The notes below the pieces were generated by a model that saw only the letters and a program-made list of their open reading frames with translations, was not told where the DNA came from and searched no databases. From Stenopsyche tienmushanensis (Eukaryota > Arthropoda > Insecta > Trichoptera > Stenopsychidae): a stretch of 64,000 bases of DNA. The stretch's first letter is position 1. Each line of letters opens with the position of its first letter. Below are positions 26,101 through 38,100 of this stretch, piece after piece. Made by a program: the position numbers and the translations under genes. The stretch is taken from assembly GCA_008973525.1 (NCBI GenBank), contig WACJ01000320.1, positions 248,001 to 312,000 of the forward strand. The letters run 5' to 3'.

Positions 26101-29100
26101 GAAAAACACGCGATGCACGAAATTATTTTCGGCTTACATATTCATAATATGACCATAAGGTCGTAAACCTTGCAAGTCGACATCAAAAGTGGCGAAGAAT
26201 TAGAAACGCATCCTCGGATCTATTAATATAACCCTCGAGCCGGCGCTTTCCGAAGTCGCGCCGATCGGGTGTGTCACCTGTGAGGTGCGTTTTCAGAACT
26301 CCCATTAAATACTCAAAATGGAATGCTTCCAATACGAATTTGTGTATTCACACATTCACTTTACGGATGAATTTCCATCGATATCACTTGGAACTACTAG
26401 CGTTTTGCAGTAAATGATTCGTACCTTCGTCGCAAAACGGAAGAAAACCATATCATGCTTACAAGTCATTCAAACGGTATTTAGATGGTAAACTCAAGGT
26501 TTAAAGCCTACGATATGCTATTATTTTAAGCAAGTAGGACAATACATGGAAAAGTTGCTATAATGCTCTACGAATTACATTGGCTGGGACGTAACCATTG
26601 CGTGAATGATTAAGAGCCAAGCAATCTGGAAAGGACGTAGAACACCAGGAAGAAAGTTTTATTGTTTGGATTGTTCGCTAGGAAGAGAGTCTTAGTGCAT
26701 AGAGATCGATGGAAGCAAATCCTGCAGGAGAACAATCGTCATTTTTATCAGATACAGGCGATCTCCATAAAAAAAATGTATTATGGTAAGGATTTTAGGT
26801 GGTGGATTTTCAATTGTCTTCCATTATTTTAAATAGGAAATTAATTAAAAAAAAGGAAACCCTGCTCTACTTTATAAGCACGGTGAAATATTTTTCGACA
26901 ATCTGAAATGGAAGCCAAACCCTTAGAATAAGAGTTCAAGATTTAGTCCACTACACACCGAAGGTATCAAACTGTAGCCCAGTCAACAAGCTTATGGATA
27001 AGGTGCAGAAGACTCACTATAAACGAGGTAATACACTCGATCCTTCTGTACGAAGCCCCGATATGGTACGAGTCGCTCAGATACGACACCAACAGAAAGA
27101 AGCTCGCCAGGGTCCAGCAACAGGGAGCGCTCACTGGGCATGAATGCTTTGGTGCATACCTGAAGCGGATTGGCAAGGAAACATTCGCGACGTGCCACCA
27201 CTGCCAATAGGAGGTCGACGATGTAGAATACACCAACACTGACTGTCTGGCGTGGCTTGGGCACCCCTTCGAGAAATTCGCTGAAACAAGCACTCGGAGT
27301 AGCTGGGCTCAAAGTCGACAACATAATCCACAGCATGATGTCAAGCAAGAAACAACTAGAATAGGGCCAGTTACTAAAGGCCAGACTACCTGTCCTCTTG
27401 AAGCAATGAGAAAAACAGTACCAGGGGGACAAAGACGGAAAGTGTCTTTCACTTTGAGTTTGGAGAGAAACAGAGACGGATAGAGTATCTTGCGTACATC
27501 GTACGATTGTATTGATCGTTAACCCAAATTTATCGACTAATAATGATAGCCCAAATTAATCGATTTCAAGTGTAGTTTATGTTTACTCGAAGAAATTATC
27601 GAATATAATAATAAGTGGCGGACATACAAATATAGTATCTATATTTATAATGATTTAAAATTACCTCAGTACTCAAAGGGTTAAAATTTGTCTTGTGTTG
27701 GAGATTCACCGAGTCGAGGGCCGGGGCATTTTTTGCAACCCGCCTAAACTTTTTTATTTTGTCCCATGTTAGCTTTGATGCCTCTGCATTGTTTGATGAG
27801 TATGCACTCACATGATGAGTGCGCGCTGTCGTGTGATCCAGAAAGAGTATGCACGCACATGTGGCGTGCAGAGCTACATGGCACTTTATTGTTTGTATCA
27901 ATGTCGTGCTTCTATTTCCAATACAATAAGTACCAAAATTGATCCTATTTTAAGATATTAAGCCAAAAGGCAAATTTTAATAGACTCAAAGGAAGAATAT
28001 ATTATTGATTAAATTCTTGTTTTTTCTTTCTTCTTACACCTATAAAACGGATATAAAAAACGGCACGTATTTTTGGCATTACCGATATATAAGTACTTAG
28101 ACATTATTTTTTGCTTAAAAACCACTGGTTTTTATTACAATGTCTTCAGTCTAGTACAAATTAATAATCATTTTAACAGAAAAAAAATGTTAACTCACTA
28201 ATCAAAGAGTTAATGGCCGGTGCACATGTGACATGATTTTTAAGCGAATGCTAGTAAAATAGCAAGAGAGTAGTTGTGGCGTCGTGCAAGAAGAACTATG
28301 CTCGTGTACACCGGCCATAACACTTGATATTCAGCATTTAATTTCAGTTTTAAATGAACGTGACGTCACACGGCTTTGTTAGCGCCGGGATTAATTTGGC
28401 GTTGGAATTTTCCATCGATTAGATCGGCATCCTCGGTAGGAAAAGCTGTGGTTTTTCATTTCGTAAACAGCAGAACACTTCTCCGCCCCCGGCAACAGGG
28501 AAGCGTGTCGCGACTCGGAACGCACAATTACTCGGGGGCGTCGTAAAACCGCCCCATACCCCACCAGCCTTCGATATCCGCAACCACCAACACCAACAGC
28601 CCGCTACGGCCGGCCCTCGTTTCAACACTCCCAATTTACAAAAAAAAATGAAAACTTTCTCCCTTCCTCGGAAGAGTGTTCTTGTTAAAGCGGCTTTAAA
28701 TACCGAACGATTCTCCTTATATCGCGGAAAATTTGTAAATTCAGGCAAAATGGCGAGACAATCGGTTTAGTGGGACTTTGATAAAGTAACCCGTGTCAAA
28801 GTAGAGCAATTTCGCTAGCGATATTTATTCAGTTTTATAACGCACTACAAAGGATAGAATTAGGTGATAGAAATTTAAAAATCGATCACGTTGTCGAATG
28901 CAATACAAAAGCTTATAAAACAGTATTGATCCAAATTTGAATAAAAAGAAAACCGTATATATACGGCAATTTGTCCACAAAAAAGGTTCAGAGTGCGTAT
29001 CTCATCTCAATTTTCTTACACATCGCCAAAGAAGCTACGTAAATTCGCCCCGTCTTCTAAGTAGATTACTATATCAAACAAGTTTTCATCCCAAAAAAAA

Positions 29101-32100
29101 AAGAAGATTGGCTCATAAACCCTTCCCTCCGATACGTCTCTTTTTACGGGACACATTTTGAAGCGTCCATCGGAAGAGAAAACTTTTCGCCTGGATAACG
29201 AACTGAGTTACACAACGACGGATTTAAAGAACTTCGGGAAGAAAAAAAATGCCATTCCGACATGAAAAATATATTAGCGTTCAATATAGCAAACTAATCT
29301 AGATGCATGCGCCGAAACATCAATAATGTACAGTGTTCGTATAATATAATCCTTTTATCTATAGTGTTTCACTTAATGCGCGATTACAAGAGCAATATGG
29401 TCTGGCGTTACTCTACAGCAGTAGCTCATATATGGAGGATCAATGTTACACCTGTCAATAATATATTGATATGTATCCGAAGTTTGAAAACCGCTAAAAT
29501 CATAACAGGCATGTACCAATGCATTTAACCATCTTAATGCCGGACAATGATATATCGCCGTTGGCAGCATTTGCGTAAAGTATCAAGCGACGATATATCG
29601 TTGCGTACGCATGAGTAACTAAATATACAATTGTCACAATAAGTAAAAGTATTGTTACAAAAAGCGTGTTAGAAATACTTAAACGAAGGACAACGATTTC
29701 AAGACAACGCACCGTTCCTATATTTAAATGGATTAGTTCCTAGACTCTGTATTAAAAAGCTTCGTATTCAATTTTTTATTCTTTAACCTGCATGGTAGTA
29801 TGATCGCAAATGTGCGAGCAAATTCCAGTGATTCAAAAAGAGCACTCTTGTACGTTTAGCTCGGAGAGAGACAGAGACGGAGTTCGGTAACCGTGCATGG
29901 AAAACAGAGAGGGAGATCTTCCTGCGTACAACGATTGTATAGATGGTTAACCCAAATTTATCGACTTATAATGATGTGTGAATGATATAATGAATCGATT
30001 TCAAGTGTATTGTTTATGTTTACTTGAAAAAATGACTCATGAATACATTTTGTTTTGAAATCCTTTTGAAAATCATGGAAAATAAGAGAAATAGTAAAAA
30101 GGACTCCGTATTTAATCCAGGGCTTCGAACCTTTATTTTTTTCATTTCGGTTACGTTCCTAATATCTATATCAGTTCAGTACGGATTTCGTTCCGGTTCG
30201 AAGCCCTGATGAAAACCATGCGACAAGTACAAATATTTGTTTTGCTGAAATACCGTTTAGTTCTTATAACAACCTATTGCAAATTTGATGATATTTCATT
30301 GAGACACGATACGATAGGATTACACAGCAGTGCTTGAAGAATTATTGATTAAGTATGCCCACTTATCAGATTTATTATTTACAGTCACGGCAGCCTACAA
30401 ATTATACGAATATCATACATCACAATAAATACGAATGCGATCTGGCATTGTTTTGAGCATACTAGGAATGCGATGGAAAAATGAACAGCCAAAAAAATAG
30501 TTTCATTCCCGTGTGTGACAGAAAGGAAGGTACGGATTGCGTAGGATTAACACGGTCGATGGCGCGCATGCGCCTTTCGTCGTACAATAAAAAAGAAGAG
30601 TATTTTTCGAAGTGCTCGTAAAGTAGCCGAATTAAAAACGGAATTGGCTCCTCGCGTCCGCCAAAGTTTTTCGACTCCAAATCGAAAAACCGATGAGTAA
30701 CGAAGGACCGAAAGAAATGTTGGCTTTATTGCTTAAATATAGTCTAAATGCCCGAAGCTTAATTGGACGATAAACTCGACATCTGCACATGTTAACCGGT
30801 TAGGCAGCGACTCGGTGCCATAAAGGAAGAGAAATGTCGAGCCACTAAAATAAATGTTGATTTGTTTTGCGAAAACCGAGCGAGCAGTCCTCCCGAGTGT
30901 CGGGAGTAATTAAAATTTAGAACTAGCATAAAACGTGATCTCATAAATTCCAATATTTAAGCGGCTGGACCCGGGAGAGCGTCGCTGGTGAGTTATGATG
31001 AAGCTTTCGTTATCGCACGTGAAGTCCGTATAATTCGAGAGTCCGCAACTTTAGATTTAAATAATAGGCGATCAGCAAAAGCGTGGACGAGATCATTCGA
31101 CGGGTCTGCTGCCACTCGATCCCGAATCTAATATGGTTCGATGCGTCGGTCATCCTCGCTGTATGACCTGTCGCTATTGAACTTTAGAGTATTTATGCAA
31201 CGCTCATGGATTAATAGAACAGGGAATTACAGCTAGGGAATCCAATTCCGGGATCCCGGACAATTTTAGGTGCTCACGAATCCCGGGGTTAGTAAACGTA
31301 GTCCCGAAAAAATTTCCCCACCGGTGATGTATTTACTACACCTCGACTCTAATAATGGGAATATCGATATGAAATAAAATAGATACGGGCTTCAGAATTT
31401 TTTTATTCCTCCGCAATATAATTATGAATCTATTATGTATTATATATTATATGAAATTATGTATTATATGAAAATGGGGACTCACGCGGTCATCAACTCG
31501 AACTAGCATTTAAATATCTGATGACGATACCTATAAAAAATAAACGCTGGCAATAACTCCTCAATACACTGAGAACATACAGGCTATGCTCTAATGTAAA
31601 TCCACTTTTCTTTCAGGGCCTCGCAGCGTGTATAAAGCTTGTATATCAATAAATGAACCTTTACACTGTTGATATTGTTCGTATTTTATTTTGGAATTTA
31701 AAAACAGCTTTCGCTATAGCCACAAGAATAAAATGCATTAGCACACAATATTCGTTCACTTCTTCGGAAGATCGAGAATATGTTTTCGACTATTTGTTAT
31801 GATTCTAAGAAGACCACCGACGATCTAAGAAGACTCCATACCTGATAGTTTCCAACCGGATACGGACAAATTCCATTACAATTTTTATGTTTATTTTACC
31901 TTACATCTATGATACCTTTACAGCACGACTTTGTCGTTGATGTACGAGCGTCTCTGTCTCCGATTCACTACTTTCCGCACTCAATGTGCGAGAATACTCG
32001 ATCTGTATCACTCGAGTCATGGACATCACTCATCAACATGATTGACAATTTGGTCAATAATGTAGCTTTGGGCTTGTTGCTTTAAAATATGCGTCGAATA

Positions 32101-35100
32101 TAACGCTTAGCGTACGAATGAAAATTTGATATAACTAAGGCTGTATTTTATATCTCGAAACTAAGACAAACGCACGTAGTATTTCATCAAGTACTTCTAC
32201 TAAATCATGCCATTTATGACACCATCTACACTGGGAGAATCTTTATAATTTAATTAGAGCAGAAAATATATATTTTTTCATGAATGTCTGTCCATTCGGG
32301 GCCATTTTAATGACAGCCGCCGAGGAATGTAGACGATTTAAAAATCCATACGCTGAAGGTTAATATTGAACCATGTTACATTGAATCGGCGTTAATCGAG
32401 ATAGCGTTAAGCGCGGTATTATAGATTTGCATCTGAGCTCTGTTCCAATTTAGCAAATTTCTTCATTGCCATAATGGACGTCATTGTTCGCGTGGGATTC
32501 TGAATTTCGAAGATTGATATATTTACTTGAAAAATGAAATTGCTCAGGCTGAGCGCTTTCGCGTCAAAGAAAAATGGTCACGCTAACGATGCAAACGTTC
32601 CACAAACGACGCATGCAAATCACTCATCCCACGATGGAAGCACATATGTCAACCACATGTAGCAATCCTTGCCTGAATGGATAAAATTCCTGCAGCTCAC
32701 AGGGATACAAAAAAAAATGGTTCCCGGAGCATCCGGAAGGCGAGCCATCGCGGCGAAATTTCGAGCGATCGATCCTTCTTCAAGGCAATCTTCTCGGAGA
32801 CATTTTCTGACATCGCTATCTCGGCCTTTATCTCGAAGATTCTCGTTTGATCCTTGCTGTGGATGGAATTTATGTAAAAATGTATATATTTAAATTAATT
32901 TCGAATTAATCTGAGGTCGATTTTGTGTGCTCGTGTCGCGCTTTTATTCGAGTGTATGTTAATTTTAATTTTAAGAAAATAATAGCTATCATTAATCTTT
33001 TGATGAGTACATTCGCGTATTTGCGATCGAATTTCAGTGATTCAGAAAGAGCATTCTTGCACTTTGAGATTATGAATGGGAAACAGAGACGGAGAGTGTT
33101 TTACGCACATCGTACGATTGTGTTATCGACAGTGTTTATTTATTGATATACAACATTTATACACACTGCGCGGTCTTGCGAGATAAATGGATTTGTACGG
33201 ACGATAAGTGGCGGGTATACAAATATAGCATCTACGTTTAGGTAATTTTAAAATTTACTCACTACTCAAAGGATTGTCCATTCCGCCCGAAATATGATCT
33301 ATTTTTCGATGGAAATTTCGAAACGCTGTCATTAATAAATGGATCGATTTTTCCGACATTAGCCTCAATTTTCAGGACAGCACTTTCACGCATGAATTAC
33401 TTCCATCCAGTAAATAATTCAGTACAGCCTTGTTGACCAAAACCGAATTTTAATAATAAAACAGCAACGGGGTCAAATACACGTATCGGAATGACGTCAC
33501 GGACGGGAGGAAACAAAGAATAACCTTCCATTACACGATTAGATTGCTACATAGTTGTATCGATTCCACGTTCCATAGTCTACCCCGTACATAAGGAGGT
33601 TAGCAACCCCTACACAAAATATATATATATAAACGACCGGGGCAAATGTGGATATTATTGATATTTAATCAATCGTCTACTTGATGTATCTGGTTCTAAT
33701 GTTTCATAACGCGTTTTGTGAATTTATAAAAACAACTTATATCGCATCATCGGATCCAAAACGACCGTGAAAATGTATGGATTCTCAAGTGGTAATATAA
33801 GCACCATAAAAGTAATCGTGTGTGTATTTTCCATTTCTCAGACTTGGAAGTTTCGAAGAACAAAGCTCATTTCTATGCGCTCAAACGGAGCTTTATGCTC
33901 CCCTTTTATTTATAAAAGCCTAAAATACCCTATATGCCGAGCTTCTTCAAACACGAATCGCTACAGTTCTAAAGAAACGCAGGCAATATCACCGATATTC
34001 GATACTTCGAAACAAAATGCGAGCTTATTGTATTTACTTTTAAGAGGGGTTTTTTTTCGCCTCGGAATCAGAACTCATTTCCGCCATGTTCAATGGCGAA
34101 AGACGCATTTCATACTGAGCACTTGAAAATTGAACGAAACCAGAAGTATAAAAAAGTGCAGCGCGAATTGAACAAACAAGTCGTTTGAAACCATTGTATC
34201 GAAATTTGATCCGATGCTAGGAAGAGGTAATCGACATGGATTTGGCTCAGTGAATAGCTTTGCTCGGTTCAGATTTTATAAATATTTCATGTGCCTTGCA
34301 ATGCGCGCGATGAAAGACCGAAAAACAACCACCGCCGAAGAAAAAGTCCATGAAATCATGAGAGCATTGATAAAAAAAAGTGTACGAAATAGCTGATGCA
34401 TATCAGATGACAATAATGAGCGCAATTCCAAATGAATATTTTAATATAAAAACCATATCCATTCATATATAATGAGTGTATTAGCGATTCAAAGCGAAAT
34501 TAAGATCTGTTAATAATATTCTTATGAGATCAAAGAACAACCTAATAAGTTATTCAGACTAAAAAAACATTAAAATAAAAGACAAAGATTCCACATGAAA
34601 ACAAGGTTTTTTATGATAATTTTAATCAGGGCTGTGAACCGTTATTTTTTTCATTTCGGTTTTGGCTCCGGTTACGTTCGATTTTTTTTTTGTATTAAAA
34701 ACCACTATATCCCTTTTTATATAATAAGAATTCCACTTTAATAATATTGTAAAACATCATAAACTTAGATGCTATATTTGTATGTCCGTACATATTATCA
34801 TCCGTACAAATCCTCTTATCTATCAGGACCGTCGCAGCGTGTATGAAACTTGTACATAAATAAATAAACAACCGTCGATAGCACACAATATTCGGTAATT
34901 TATTCAAGTAAACATAAACAATACACTTGAAAATGATTAATTATATAATTATTAGTAGGGAATGCAATCCGGGATCCCGGACAGTTTTAAGTGCTCATAA
35001 ATCCCGGGATCCCGAAAAATTCGGGATTGAATTTTTATCTAACAGAAATCGTACACCTCACTAGCACGATGAAGGCTACTAAATCGAGACATTCCCGCCG

Positions 35101-38100
35101 AAATTTGGACGCTTGGAAACAGTGGCGTAACTACTAATTGACGAGCTTAAGCGACGCCTAGGGGCAGTTACTGTCTAATCTATTTATACATATATACAGT
35201 ACAAACACAGTACAACATACAGTTTTTCAAATTGTTATATTAACCTTTCCCCACCGGTGGTGTATTTACTACACCTTCGACTCAATAATGGGAATATTGA
35301 TATGAAATATAATAGATACGGGGTTCAGAGTTTTTGTATTCCTCCGTAATATAATTACGAATCACATCAAAGTATTATAGTGTATAAGTATTCATCTGCA
35401 GTGATGGAAATAAATATTTTGCCGGGAAATCGGAAATTTTGCGAGTTTTAGTCCGTGTCTAAGCAGATAGGAGGTATTATATGAAAATGGGCACTCACGC
35501 GGTCATCAACTCGAACTAGCATTTAAATATCTGATGACGATACCTCCAACGAGTGTGGAGGCCTGAGCGTGCATTTTCAGCAGCAGGTTGCCTGGCTACC
35601 AAAATCAGATCCAGACTAAATGACGAAACACTCGATGCTTTAATGTTACTTCGGACATATTTTCAAAATAATATTTCAATTTTTTAGTGTTTTATTGATC
35701 TATTTTTGAATTGTATTTTTATCTTTTCCTAAATAAATAAAATTATTTCACCTTCAAGCTATTTTTTATATTAAACAAATGGACTTTCTACTGTGCCAAA
35801 CCCGGTTAAACCACAAAAAATAAACGCTGGCAATAACTCCTCAATACACTGAGAACATACAGGCTATGCTCTAATGTAAATCTACTTTTCTTTCAGGGCC
35901 TCAACAGCTTTGTCAAATAATTAACAATAGCCAATATGCTGATGATGCTGTCATCATGGCGACCAATATACCTTTGATGAGTATGCACGCATATGTTGCG
36001 AGCATCGTTTTATTTAAAATGCCATGCTTATATTTCTGATAGAATTATGATGTCAAACATTCTGTCCTCAAAAATAGAGGCATAAATGTATATATTCCTT
36101 AAGGACTTTCATTATGAGAGGTGATTATGACAAAATCAACCGGCATAATCCTGAAATTTTAATCACTTCCACTGAAAATAAAATTTCAGATGTGATACTG
36201 TAGGGAATACGCCGAATGATGACAACTGTCAACATCCTTGTTCCAAACGCTTATTTATAAAATACGTCCGGACGCAAATTGACTCGGAGACAACTTGAAT
36301 ACATGATATCATGCATGATTTGCATCGGAAACATGTTTGTTCTTCAAAGCCCTTTTGATTTAAAAGACTAAAACGAACGACCACGCCCATATTAACACTT
36401 TGAGAACCGCGCTTTTTGGTGTGAAAATGCTGTGGGGGCCGCTCGTTTTAGGCAAATTTCGCAAGAAATCAAGACCTTTATAATAATTTACATATCTTTT
36501 TAACCTATGAGTGTATATACGTAAAATTTTCAGGTTATGTTCTACATAATCAAAGGTATAGATATGTGATCTTCATTTTACAACTTTCAAGCAGTGGTTC
36601 TCAAACCAACGAAATACATTTTTTTTCTTTCTATAAATACTACTTGTTATTTATATTTCATTTAAAATTTATTTACTACATGAGGGTGATAATACTTCGC
36701 AATTTTATGGAAGGACCGCCACTGGATATGTATATATCCTTTACTTCAGGATCGTCCAACCTTTTTTGTCTTGGGAGCTACTTTTCAATTTAAAATTGTC
36801 TTAGGATCGACTTCTAATATGATTCTTATAGGAAATTTATTTTCTTTCTTCAACCTTAAAACTCAAATTTATATACCCTTTATATCTGTAGAGACATCTG
36901 TCAACGAATAGTGAAATATTAGTGTCGGTAACATTTTTTTTTATGATGTTGTAGGCCTACGTTTTTACGCCAAATGGCGTCAGCGGTTCATAACGGTTGG
37001 GGAATTTTTACGCCAAAAGGCGTCAGCGGGTCTCAAAGTGTTAATCGACCTGTCGACGTACTTTGGTATTCCTTGTCCATATTTCACAGACGTGCCTCGA
37101 CACTGATAAAACGCATTGATCAAATACTCTCTTGAGACAGAGCGGCAGACGCGATCTCATTATCATGTTCGAGCTTCTAAACTATCCCCAGACTCATTTT
37201 TCGTCCGATGCACTCGATGCATGTATTCTTAACCCCCCTGCCTCCTCGCACGTACATGATACGCGCGCTGTTATTAAGCTTAAACGCGCTTACCCGTATC
37301 ATGTACGCTCTTAAGATAAAAATACATACCCGATGTTTACAAAGCTTTTGCGTGGAGGGCTAACACTTGGTGGATGAAAATGAAATGAAATTAATTAAAT
37401 TAAATAAATAGTTGTAAATTCAAGGGGTTTCAGTGGATTTCCGATTTGTTAGCTGTGTGTTAGAAGTGTTTTTATGATAGCAAAAAATCATTGCGTGTGT
37501 GCGGCGAACTGCAGTGTATTTTGCAGCCCAAAAACATTTGGAAACGATCTTATCTATAAACAATAGAGATTGGAATGCGACCACGGACAATTCATGGAAC
37601 CGGGATACCTGAATCCTGGAGGGTTGACGGGCCTAGCGCCGGAGCGTCTGGGGGTAACTTTCGTGCCAAATCTCGTGAAATTGGCATTTATTTTTGATTG
37701 GTGACTTTGAACCCATTTATTTTACCAGTAAACTCTTTAGTTAGTAAAACATGTCTAGTGAAAGTGAGTATGGGAGTAGGTCCGTAAAAGAAATTTTACT
37801 CAAGAGCGGGTCCGCGGACTACATAAGCGCTTTGACGCATAGTCAGATTCTGATTGTCTCGTCTCGTAAATCCGATTGCGACCATATTCAAAGAATCACA
37901 AAACCATCGCTAGAACACCCATTGAGCGGTCGGTTATTCTCTCGTATTTTGTATTAGGGCAATGGGAGTCGAAAGCAATTGTTCTCAACATTTTTATTTT
38001 TGCCGAGGATTGTATTCTATTTTATTGTATTATATTCAATTTGTGTATGTGCGATAATTACACAAAAAGTATACATTTACAAAATTACTCAAAAAAGGGT

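Noticed and set aside
26967..27432. 146- and 108-codon minus-strand frames
   Set aside because: The plus strand here encodes an R1-like LINE relic; these are its shadows.
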